This document shows, piece after piece, positions 57,370-64,000 of a DNA stretch of 64,000 bases. This stretch comes from Myroides profundi (GTDB taxonomy: Bacteria; Bacteroidota; Bacteroidia; Flavobacteriales; Flavobacteriaceae), in the NCBI RefSeq assembly GCF_000833025.1, contig NZ_CP010817.1, positions 3,286,001 to 3,350,000 on the forward strand. The letters run 5' to 3'. The position numbers and the translations under genes were made by a program. Each line of letters opens with the position of its first letter. Position 1 is the stretch's first letter. The notes beneath the pieces were generated by a model, which was given only the letters and a program-made list of their open reading frames with translations, was not told the origin of the DNA and did no database searches.

Positions 57370-58551
57370 GTGTCTAGATTTAATTCACACCCTATATACA
57401 ATACTCAGTTTATACTAGTATGTTTAAGTTCTTTACTATTCTCAGCTAGTTTTAATATGCTTATACCTGAGCTACCTGATTACCTATCAGGACTAGGAGG
57501 AGCAGAATACAAAGGGCTAATCATCGGTCTATTTACAATCACTGCTGGTATCTCTAGACCCTTTAGTGGCAAACTAACAGATAAGATAGGACGTGTGCCC
57601 ATTATGGCTATAGGGTCGATAGTATGTTTTGTGTGTAGCTTATTATACCCTATTCTTACTACAGTATCAGGCTTTCTATTCTTGCGATTATTACACGGAT
57701 TCTCTACAGGGTTCAAGCCTACAGCTACGGCAGCTTATGTAGCTGATATCGTACCTAGAGAGCGATGGGGTGAAGCATTAGGACTACACGGCATTAGCTT
57801 TAGTACAGGTATGGCTATAGGCCCAGCCATCGGTAGTACCATAAAGATGTACACCTCTATAGACTTTCTATTCTATACTTCATCTGCTTTTGCTCTATTG
57901 TCTATTGTGATCTTGATGAATATGAAAGAGACCTTACAAGTAAAAGAAAAGTTCTCTTTTAAATTACTAAAAATATCAGGCAAGGACATCTTTGACTTAG
58001 GGGTATTCCCTGCAGCCTTTGTGACTTTTATGTCTTATATCGCTTATGGAGTTATTCTTACGCTAATCCCTGACTGGACAGGACACTTAGGCTTAGAGAA
58101 TAAAGGGATCTTCTTTATGATCTTTACTATTTCTTCTCTACTAGTAAGATTTGTCGCTGGTAAAGTTTCAGACAAATATGGACGTGTCTTAATCATCAAT
58201 ATTGGGTTAGTACTTCTGATTATCTCACTAGCTATTATAGCATTCTACGAATCTACTAATGGATTATACTTAGGGGCATTTATATATGGTATCTCTTTAG
58301 GTATCTTATCTCCTGCATTAAATGCCTGGACGATAGACTTCAGCCAACCTGATCAGCGAGGACGTGCTGTATCTACTATGTATATCGCTCTAGAAGCAGG
58401 TGTCGGTGGAGGTGCTTTCTTAGCAGGGTGGTATTATAAAGATAATATCACTAATATCCCTACCATTATGTATGCTAGTGCAGTAGTTATTATCTTAAGT
58501 TTAGTCTATATGATGTTTAGAACACAACTTTCCTTCACAAGTAAGGCATAA
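57370..58551 (+). CDS. MFS transporter
   Basis: The 393-residue protein has twelve hydrophobic segments. MFS motif A is in GKLTDKIGRVPIMAIGS near residues 70-86, repeated in the second half (GKVSDKYGRVLIINIG). The start is GTG at 57370, as no ATG occurs before the first span. Drug or small-molecule efflux is likely; substrate not readable. The convergent UDG-family gene begins 8 bp after its stop. Confidence 0.88.
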   Translation: MSRFNSHPIYNTQFILVCLSSLLFSASFNMLIPELPDYLSGLGGAEYKGLIIGLFTITAGISRPFSGKLTDKIGRVPIMAIGSIVCFVCSLLYPILTTVSGFLFLRLLHGFSTGFKPTATAAYVADIVPRERWGEALGLHGISFSTGMAIGPAIGSTIKMYTSIDFLFYTSSAFALLSIVILMNMKETLQVKEKFSFKLLKISGKDIFDLGVFPAAFVTFMSYIAYGVILTLIPDWTGHLGLENKGIFFMIFTISSLLVRFVAGKVSDKYGRVLIINIGLVLLIISLAIIAFYESTNGLYLGAFIYGISLGILSPALNAWTIDFSQPDQRGRAVSTMYIALEAGVGGGAFLAGWYYKDNITNIPTIMYASAVVIILSLVYMMFRTQLSFTSKA

Positions 58552-58558
58552 GGAAATA

Positions 58559-59137
58559 CTACTTCTTTAAGATTAATTTGACTTGGTGCTGTAATATAGG
58601 TATAACCTCCTGTTCAAACCATCTATTCTTTGCTTTCCAGATATTATTTCTAGGAGAAGGATGAGGTAATGGAAAATAAGTAGGTAGATATTTATGGAAG
58701 TTATTTACATTCTCTGTCAGTGAATCATTAGTCTTTAAATAATAATCTTGTGCGTACTTCCCGATTAACAAGATAAGTTTGACAGAAGTTAACTGTTCTA
58801 ACAACTGAGCATGCCATGTGGGTGCACATATCTTCTTAGGAGGTAAGTCACCACTCTTTCCCTTACCTGGATAACAAAACCCCATAGGAATAATAGAAAA
58901 GTTAGCTGTATCGTAGAACTCCTCTTCTGTCACTCCTAACCATTGACGCAGTTGCTCTCCACTTTTATCTTTAAAGGGAATACCTGATAGATGTACTTTT
59001 AGTCCAGGTGCATGACCTATAATAATGATTTTAGACTGTACACTAGATAATACCACAGGATTCGCTCCTAGAGGTAGTTCTTCTTCACATATCTTACAAG
59101 CCCTAATATTACTTAACAATTCATCAAAACGATCCAT
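58559..59137 (-). CDS. Uracil-DNA glycosylase family protein
   Basis: The 192-residue protein has ACKICEEELPLGANPVV, IIIIGHAPGLKVHLSGIPFKDKSGEQLRQWLGV, LILLIGKYAQDYYL and LPHPSPRNNIWKAKNRWF. These are the active-site and His motifs of the uracil-DNA glycosylase family (COG1573 type). The sequence does not say which base is removed. It begins 12 bp after the AraC regulator on the same strand. Confidence 0.85.
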   Translation of the reverse strand: MDRFDELLSNIRACKICEEELPLGANPVVLSSVQSKIIIIGHAPGLKVHLSGIPFKDKSGEQLRQWLGVTEEEFYDTANFSIIPMGFCYPGKGKSGDLPPKKICAPTWHAQLLEQLTSVKLILLIGKYAQDYYLKTNDSLTENVNNFHKYLPTYFPLPHPSPRNNIWKAKNRWFEQEVIPILQHQVKLILKK

Positions 59138-59149
59138 ACCTTCTTCTAT

Positions 59150-59926
59150 TTATTGTTTTATTAAATAACGATGTGGGGTAATACCAGCATGCTTTTTAAA
59201 AAACTCTATAAACGCACTATCTGACGAAAACTCTAATATATCAGCCACTACTGAGATAGACATATCCTCTGCCAACAACTCCAAAGAGCGATAATACTTC
59301 CACTGCAATCGCCAATCTTGATAAACCATCCCTGTTTCTTTCTTAAAGATACGAGAAATCGTCTTCTCGCTTGCTCCCACCTCTTGGGTTAGCTCCTTGA
59401 GAAATGGAGGAACTCTTTTCTCTATAATAAACTGTTGAATAATATCTTTCAGTCTCGTATCTTCGGGTATCTTCAGATGATAATCTTCTATATGGGCTGC
59501 TTTTAATTCATTGCTAAACACCTTAACTATAGCGAGCTGCTCATCAGTATAAGCCTTCCATTCCCAAAAACATATTCGTTCTATCAACTGCTCTAATAGA
59601 GGGTTGACCTCTAACACCTTGATTGTATCTGCTGTCCACAACTGCTCTTTTGCAGTAAAGTAGATAGAACGATAAGCAACTACATTTCTAAAGAACACGC
59701 GATGTGATAGCCTTGCAGGTATAATCAACATACGTGTAGGTGGCAGAATCACCTGTGTATCATTAGTCAATAGAGTCATACATCCACTAGGAGCATAGAG
59801 AAGTTGCTGGTGCTCATCGTGCTGATGAAAGCCAGAATCATGCTGAACTAAATCAGATGCTAAGCCTATGACAGGTAAGTCTATTTCTTCTGGATGAAAT
59901 TCTTGTTCTGAATGCAGATATGCCAT
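59150..59926 (-). CDS. AraC-family transcriptional regulator with cupin domain
   Basis: The 258-residue protein has an N-terminal cupin (HDEHQQLLYAPSGCMTLLTNDTQVILPPTRMLIIPARLSHRVFF) and a C-terminal AraC double HTH (LTQEVGASEKTISRIFKKETGMVYQDWRLQWKYYRSLELLAED, VADILEFSSDSAFIEFFKKHAGITPHRYL). The divergent Bcr/CflA-type transporter 84 bp away is the likely target. Confidence 0.92.
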   Translation of the reverse strand: MAYLHSEQEFHPEEIDLPVIGLASDLVQHDSGFHQHDEHQQLLYAPSGCMTLLTNDTQVILPPTRMLIIPARLSHRVFFRNVVAYRSIYFTAKEQLWTADTIKVLEVNPLLEQLIERICFWEWKAYTDEQLAIVKVFSNELKAAHIEDYHLKIPEDTRLKDIIQQFIIEKRVPPFLKELTQEVGASEKTISRIFKKETGMVYQDWRLQWKYYRSLELLAEDMSISVVADILEFSSDSAFIEFFKKHAGITPHRYLIKQ

Positions 59927-60010
59927 TTGTCCGTAAACTGGTATTTAATGAGTTTATAGTATTATAAAGGTACTACAAATTCTAAAGACCTTTGTCACAA
60001 ATTAAAAACA

Positions 60011-61156
60011 ATGAAGACAAAAAATAGTTTAGCGCTAATGATTGTACTGATGATGTTCCCCCAATTCGTTGAGACCATCTACAGTCCTGCCTTAACGCAT
60101 TTAGCTAAAGCATTTGATGTAACGAAGGAGACTACATTGCTAACGATAAGTATATACTTTATAGCCTTTGCACTTGGTGTTATCTTTTGGGGAATATTAA
60201 GTGATTATATCGGTAGAAGAAAAGCGATGCTAAGCGGACTAGTAACGTATACACTTGCTTCTGTACTAGCCTTGCTTGCCACTAATTTTGAAACAATACT
60301 TATCGCAAGGTTTATTGCTGCCTTTGGTATAGCTGTAGGATCAGTGATTACACAAACAATGATGAGAGACAGTTATACTGGAGTAGAACTAGCTAAAGTA
60401 TTTTCTATCATGGGAATCGCCTTATCAGTAAGCCCTGTTATAGGATTACTAATGGGAGGAATTCTATCTAATCAATTTGGCTATTGGGGAGTATTCACAG
60501 TACTAACAACGTTGGCAATACTACTATTCAGCACATCCTTCTTCTCCTTAAAAGAAACTAAACAACATACTGACAAGATCACATTAGATAAAATAATAGC
60601 CTTAGCTAAGACGATGTACACTGACTCTCTATTGTGGAAATATGCTTTGCTAGTCATGGCTTACAATGTACTGCTATTTAGTTATTACTCATTTGCTCCT
60701 TTTATATTTGAACAAGAAGGATTAAGTCCAACAGTATATGGATATAGTGGTATTGTACTAGCAGCAGGTTCTTTTATAGGAAGCTCTCTAAACAAAAAAT
60801 TACTAGAGAGAGGATATTTACCAATTACCTTAATGAAGATTGCAGCAACTATAGCTATTATAAATGCTTTAGTACTAATCTTAATAGGAAATACACTTTA
60901 CTTTCTAATCCCAATGGTATTTATTGTAACTGCATTCGGGATAGCGATTCCTAATATCCTTAGTCAAGCCTTACTACAGTACAAATCGTCCATAGGTACA
61001 GCTAGTGCTTTATTCGGGTTATTGTATTATATCTTGATTGGTACAGGTTTATACATTAGTAGTACCATGCCTAATATCACTGTCGTAATGATTAGTTTTG
61101 CTACTATAGCGATCTTAGTTTCACTACTTATTAAAAGCAAAAAGACGACTTTATAG
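60011..61156 (+). CDS. Bcr/CflA-type MFS efflux transporter
   Basis: The 381-residue protein has twelve spans and the MFS motif in GILSDYIGRRKAMLSGLV near 64-81 and MMRDSYTGVELAKVFS near 120-135, as in the Bcr/CflA drug-resistance branch. YSPALTHLAKAFDV near 25 is also typical. It diverges from an AraC-family regulator, probably its activator. The terminator overlaps its last codons. Confidence 0.9.
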   Translation: MKTKNSLALMIVLMMFPQFVETIYSPALTHLAKAFDVTKETTLLTISIYFIAFALGVIFWGILSDYIGRRKAMLSGLVTYTLASVLALLATNFETILIARFIAAFGIAVGSVITQTMMRDSYTGVELAKVFSIMGIALSVSPVIGLLMGGILSNQFGYWGVFTVLTTLAILLFSTSFFSLKETKQHTDKITLDKIIALAKTMYTDSLLWKYALLVMAYNVLLFSYYSFAPFIFEQEGLSPTVYGYSGIVLAAGSFIGSSLNKKLLERGYLPITLMKIAATIAIINALVLILIGNTLYFLIPMVFIVTAFGIAIPNILSQALLQYKSSIGTASALFGLLYYILIGTGLYISSTMPNITVVMISFATIAILVSLLIKSKKTTL

Positions 61157-61177
61157 CCTTGCTGTAAAGTCGTCTTT
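61141..61177 (+). terminator. Terminator overlapping the end of the Bcr/CflA-type gene
   Basis: AAAGACGACTTTA (61141-61153) and its complement (61165-61177) form a 13-bp stem that includes the last codons. The T tract is broken by C. Confidence 0.7.
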
Positions 61178-61184
61178 CTCTTTC

Positions 61185-61604
61185 TTAATTCTTCTTGACA
61201 TACCCCATTCCTCTAGATACAGGCCATACTTCTTTAAAACCATAATGCTCATATAACTTATAAGCTTCACCATCTGCTATTAAGTTTACATAGCATGACT
61301 CTGGTAGATTATCATTAATAAATTCTGTCAATGTAGTCATTACTAACTTACCTAATCCTTGTCCTTGATACTCTGGTAATACACAAATATCCACAACCTG
61401 ACAATGACATCCACCATCACCTACTAATCTCCCCATCCCTACGAACTTATCATTATTCTCTGTATCTAGTATCGACACACAGCATAGAGAATTAGCAAGA
61501 CCAATCACAGCTGCCATAATTCTCTTTTCAGATAGACCACAGGTTATACGCATATTGATATAGTCTTCTGGTTCTATTATATCATAACAAATCTTATATC
61601 TCAT
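61185..61604 (-). CDS. GNAT-family N-acetyltransferase
   Basis: The 139-residue protein has the GNAT acetyl-CoA motif VVDICVLPEYQGQGLGKLVMTTL near 70-95 and LYEHYGFKEVWPVSRGMG near the end. Short single-domain member; substrate unknown. The weak bidirectional part of the neighbouring hairpin could serve as its terminator. Confidence 0.88.
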   Translation of the reverse strand: MRYKICYDIIEPEDYINMRITCGLSEKRIMAAVIGLANSLCCVSILDTENNDKFVGMGRLVGDGGCHCQVVDICVLPEYQGQGLGKLVMTTLTEFINDNLPESCYVNLIADGEAYKLYEHYGFKEVWPVSRGMGYVKKN

Positions 61605-61730
61605 ATCTTCTTTAATCTTTTAGATAAACAAATATATAATTGCTGTTATTCTCTTCCTAATCGTTTGATTAGAATGTGATAAATTGTAGCAATACGATGA
61701 CTAAATGAATTACTCAAAAGATAACCTACA

Positions 61731-61760
61731 AAAAAAGGACAGTACGAATACTGTCCTTTA
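61731..61760 (-). terminator. Terminator of the CorC-type gene
   Basis: An 11-bp stem (AAAGGACAGTA and complement) with CGAA loop and T run on the minus strand. Confidence 0.88.
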
Positions 61761-61763
61761 TAA

Positions 61764-63161
61764 TTATTTATCTTCTGATTGTTCTTCCTTCTGTTCTTTA
61801 GTTAAAAGACTTAACTCCACTTGCTCTACTGAGTTGCGATACATCTTAAGTATCTTTCCTTCATAGTCTTCAAGTCTAATAATATCTCCTACTTTAAACT
61901 CGTCATCAGGACACTCTTCACTGATTAATCCTGCAAGTGTATCATAGTGTTCACTCTCTTCAAACTTAACAGGTACCAGTCTATTAATATCAGATAAGTT
62001 ATAATGTGCACTAACTACATATCTACCTTCTCCCATACTCAGTACTACAGGTTCTTCATTGTCGTATTCATCTTGGATCTCTCCTACCAATTCCTCTAGA
62101 ATATCCTCCATAGTCACAATACCAGTAAACTCTCCTACTTCATTGGTAGCAATGGCCATCTGTAAGTGTTTTGCTTGGAATTGTTTTAATACATTTTTAA
62201 TAAGTGCGTTCTCTGAGATATAAATAGGTTCACGTAGTAATGACGCTAGATCAGTGTTACTCTTATCTTGAATCATTGCTTTCATCAAGTCTTTGGTATA
62301 AATAACACCTTTAATATTATCTAAATTATCTTCATATACTGGAAAACGAGAATATCCTTCATTGATTGCATAATCGATAGCATCCATTACACTTGTATTA
62401 ATCTCAATAGCTGAGACATTCTTACGCAAGCTTTGAATATTATTTACACGTCTATCATCAAAGTCGAATACATTCTGAATCAGAACACGTTCTGTTTCTT
62501 CAATAGCTCCTCCCTCTTGACTCTCTGTAATAATCATCTTTAGCTCTTCTTCTGTATGGATATCAGCACCGTGAATTGGGCTAATACCTACAATACGTAA
62601 TATCCCATTAGCTAAACCGTTCATCAACCAAATAATAGGTCTAAAAACGAAATAGAATATACGCAATGGTAGAGCTACTGTAAATGTAGTCTTCGTCGGA
62701 AAGTGAATAGCCAAAGACTTTGGCGCTAACTCACCAAAAACGATATGTAATATTGTAATGATAGCAAAGGCTACTGGAAAAGAAACACTTTTAGCTATAC
62801 CGTACCACTCAGGTCCAGTGAATCCAAAAGCTTCAAACAAATACATAATTACAGGTGTTAATGAGCTTTCTCCAACCCATCCTAACCCTAGTGAAGCAAG
62901 GGTAATACCTAATTGTGTAGCTGCTAAATATGCATCAAGATTAGTCACTATATTCTTAGCAATACCTGCTACTTTAGAATTTAGTTCTTGATGAACTTCT
63001 ATTTGAGAAGTACGAACTTTCACAATTGCAAACTCTGCTGCAACGAAAAAACCGTTTAAGAAAACTAAAAATAAAGTAAGTAATAATTTACCTACTGAAA
63101 TCTCTTCGTGTACAATGTTAGAACCAGCCAACATTGTAATGATCTGGGCGTATGTATCCAT
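61764..63161 (-). CDS. Hemolysin/CorC (CNNM)-type transporter
   Basis: The 465-residue protein has an N-terminal DUF21/CNNM membrane domain (LLLTLFLVFLNGFFVAAEFAIVKVR; about 25-210), two CBS domains (about 215-345; RFPVYEDNLDNIKGVIYTKDL, LQMAIATNEVGEFTGIVTMEDILEELVGE) and a CorC_HlyC tail (VSAHYNLSDINRLV). CNNM proteins export Mg2+ or related cations. Not GldE by gene context, since no gldD is near. Two hairpins precede the start. Confidence 0.92.
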   Translation of the reverse strand: MDTYAQIITMLAGSNIVHEEISVGKLLLTLFLVFLNGFFVAAEFAIVKVRTSQIEVHQELNSKVAGIAKNIVTNLDAYLAATQLGITLASLGLGWVGESSLTPVIMYLFEAFGFTGPEWYGIAKSVSFPVAFAIITILHIVFGELAPKSLAIHFPTKTTFTVALPLRIFYFVFRPIIWLMNGLANGILRIVGISPIHGADIHTEEELKMIITESQEGGAIEETERVLIQNVFDFDDRRVNNIQSLRKNVSAIEINTSVMDAIDYAINEGYSRFPVYEDNLDNIKGVIYTKDLMKAMIQDKSNTDLASLLREPIYISENALIKNVLKQFQAKHLQMAIATNEVGEFTGIVTMEDILEELVGEIQDEYDNEEPVVLSMGEGRYVVSAHYNLSDINRLVPVKFEESEHYDTLAGLISEECPDDEFKVGDIIRLEDYEGKILKMYRNSVEQVELSLLTKEQKEEQSEDK

Positions 63162-63171
63162 TTTAAGAATT

Positions 63172-63248
63172 AAAAAAAGCCAATGGTTAAATATTTTTTA
63201 ATGGCTTAAGGTTTATATCATTGTGATATAAATCTCGTATCAAAATTA
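63172..63248 (-). promoter_or_regulatory. Promoter and leader hairpins before the CorC-type gene
   Basis: On the minus strand TAATTTTG (63248-63241) fits the -7 consensus. Downstream, a 9-bp hairpin (TTTATATCA, 63232-63212) is followed by a short-stem hairpin (AAGCCA with TGGCTT, 63207-63177) and seven Ts, ending about 10 bases before the start codon. It could be a regulated leader or the terminator of cdd. Confidence 0.45.
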
Positions 63249-63399
63249 ATAATTTAATTGACACAGTATCTATCAATATTTACTAATTTTTAAAAAATAT
63301 CACAATGCTTATAAATATAGTCAACTTTGCACTAATGTTATAGTACAAATCGAAACTCACTTAACAAAATAAATGCGATTAGCTCTTTTTTTACATCTT

Positions 63400-63882
63400 T
63401 TACATCGAGTCTTTATCGAAATGGAAAGGCAAGATATTTACTAACGAAGGAGAATAACACACTTTACCTTCTGCTCCCATAAAGAACATTTCTATAGCAG
63501 AGTCTTGTTTTGTCTCATATTCTAAAATACTTTGTCTACACGCTCCACATGGAGGGATTGGAGTACTCGTAACTTTTAAATCTGATGATGCAGAAATAGC
63601 TATCTTTAAGATTCTCTGATCTGGATAATTAGCCCCTACATAGAATATAGCAGTACGTTCTGCACATAACCCTGAAGGGAAAGCTGCATTCTCTTGATTA
63701 GATCCCACTACGATAGTTCCGTCTTCTAATAAGATAGCTGCACCTACTCTAAACTTAGAATAAGGAGCATAAGCCTTCTTTCTCACTTCTACAGCCCTAT
63801 TCATTAACTCTTGATCTTTTTGTTCTAATTCTGCTATTGAATCATATTCTAAGAACGTTGTTACGATTTCTATTTTTTTCAT
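63400..63882 (-). CDS. cdd: Cytidine deaminase
   Basis: Cdd deaminates cytidine and deoxycytidine in pyrimidine salvage. The 160 residues have the zinc-binding motifs CAERTAIF (His/Cys plus catalytic Glu) and PCGACRQ, after YSKFRVGAAILLEDG. The catalytic residues are intact. Its start lies 25 bases after a terminator-type hairpin. Confidence 0.95.
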   Translation of the reverse strand: MKKIEIVTTFLEYDSIAELEQKDQELMNRAVEVRKKAYAPYSKFRVGAAILLEDGTIVVGSNQENAAFPSGLCAERTAIFYVGANYPDQRILKIAISASSDLKVTSTPIPPCGACRQSILEYETKQDSAIEMFFMGAEGKVCYSPSLVNILPFHFDKDSM

Positions 63883-63906
63883 AATCCTTGACTATTAGAG
63901 ATAAAA

Positions 63907-63955
63907 AATCCAAACACATCTTGTTGGGGATGGTTTGGATTCAATACAAATATAC
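63907..63955 (-). promoter_or_regulatory. -7 element and hairpin in the cdd leader
   Basis: On the minus strand TATATTTG (63955-63948) is followed by AATCCAAAC/GTTTGGATT (63941-63907) with a six-T run. The hairpin may terminate the gene to the right, or act within the cdd leader if the -7 element is used. Confidence 0.45.
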
Positions 63956-63963
63956 TATTTTTT

Positions 63964-63999
63964 TTAACCTCTTCGATAAGTTTTTCTACCTAAATCGAA
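63964..63999 (-). CDS. C-terminal tail of a gene that continues beyond the window
   Basis: The only frame open to the edge on the minus strand reads FDLGRKTYRRG before a TAA at 63966-63964. It is followed by the hairpin at 63907-63941. Eleven residues are too few for identification. Confidence 0.4.
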   Translation of the reverse strand, partial: FDLGRKTYRRG

Positions 64000-64000
64000 T

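Overview
The window is low-GC chromosomal DNA from a member of the Bacteroidota, most likely family Flavobacteriaceae and plausibly close to Myroides. The genus is an inference. The evidence is promoters of the type TTG-N19/20-TAnnTTTG, almost no Shine-Dalgarno sequences, a short Bacteroidota-type RpoZ, a PorD-like type IX secretion protein, a DUF4249 lipoprotein paired with a TonB-dependent receptor, and flavobacterial gene orders (recQ/kdsD/tatC/lptB; bamD-rpoZ-coaBC-porD-recN; ligA-dapA neighbourhood). I see no rRNA, tRNA, CRISPR array or prophage.

Layout. 1-2.9 kb: recQ (cut by the window edge) diverges from kdsD-tatC-lptB, an envelope group (Kdo precursor, Tat export, LPS transport). 3.2-6.4 kb: a Wza-like export lipoprotein and a Wzc-like tyrosine autokinase with a Gly-Tyr repeat tail. 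6.6-8.8 kb: monomeric isocitrate dehydrogenase. 8.9-14 kb: a LytTR-type two-component pair divergent from a TonB receptor/DUF4249 pair. 14-19 kb: bamD-rpoZ-coaBC-porD-recN operon on the minus strand. 19-23.6 kb: five-gene minus run with ligA, dapA and ferritin. 24.4-25.7 kb: rpsF-rpsR-rplI operon. 25.7-28.8 kb: DMP19-like protein and priA. 28.9-31.9 kb: an accessory-looking stretch with an unrecognised 714-residue protein, a 12-bp tandem repeat at its start, a REP-like palindrome and 11-bp inverted repeat arrays. 32-36.8 kb: nadC, a zinc-ribbon/beta-propeller membrane protein, a YdjI-like SPFH-SHOCT protein, a small membrane protein and a BrkB/YihY protein in one run. 37-45.5 kb: DJ-1/PfpI protein, three small lipoproteins including azurin and YceI, YpdA, a Fur-family regulator with an operator-like palindrome, two tandem TyrP-like permeases, an NAD(P)-binding protein and TcdA. 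45.6-51.5 kb: TatD, ValS, DUF1573, a CpsB-like phosphatase and a DUF4105/Lnb-like protein. 51.8-53.4 kb: a complete-looking IS3-family element with a -1 frameshift site. 53.6-61.6 kb: PssA, a sigma-54-type promoter with a possible small RNA, PutP, a MITE-like element, two MFS transporters (one divergent from an AraC regulator), a UDG-family protein and a GNAT protein. 61.8-64 kb: a CorC/CNNM-type protein and cytidine deaminase.

Most genes are housekeeping. The less ordinary material is the 28.9-31.9 kb stretch, the SPFH/zinc-ribbon operon, the IS and its IR-like flank, the possible small RNA at 54.6 kb, the MITE-like element at 57.2 kb, and several terminator-like hairpins placed just before start codons on the minus strand. 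All family calls are from reading the protein sequences; no database search was run.
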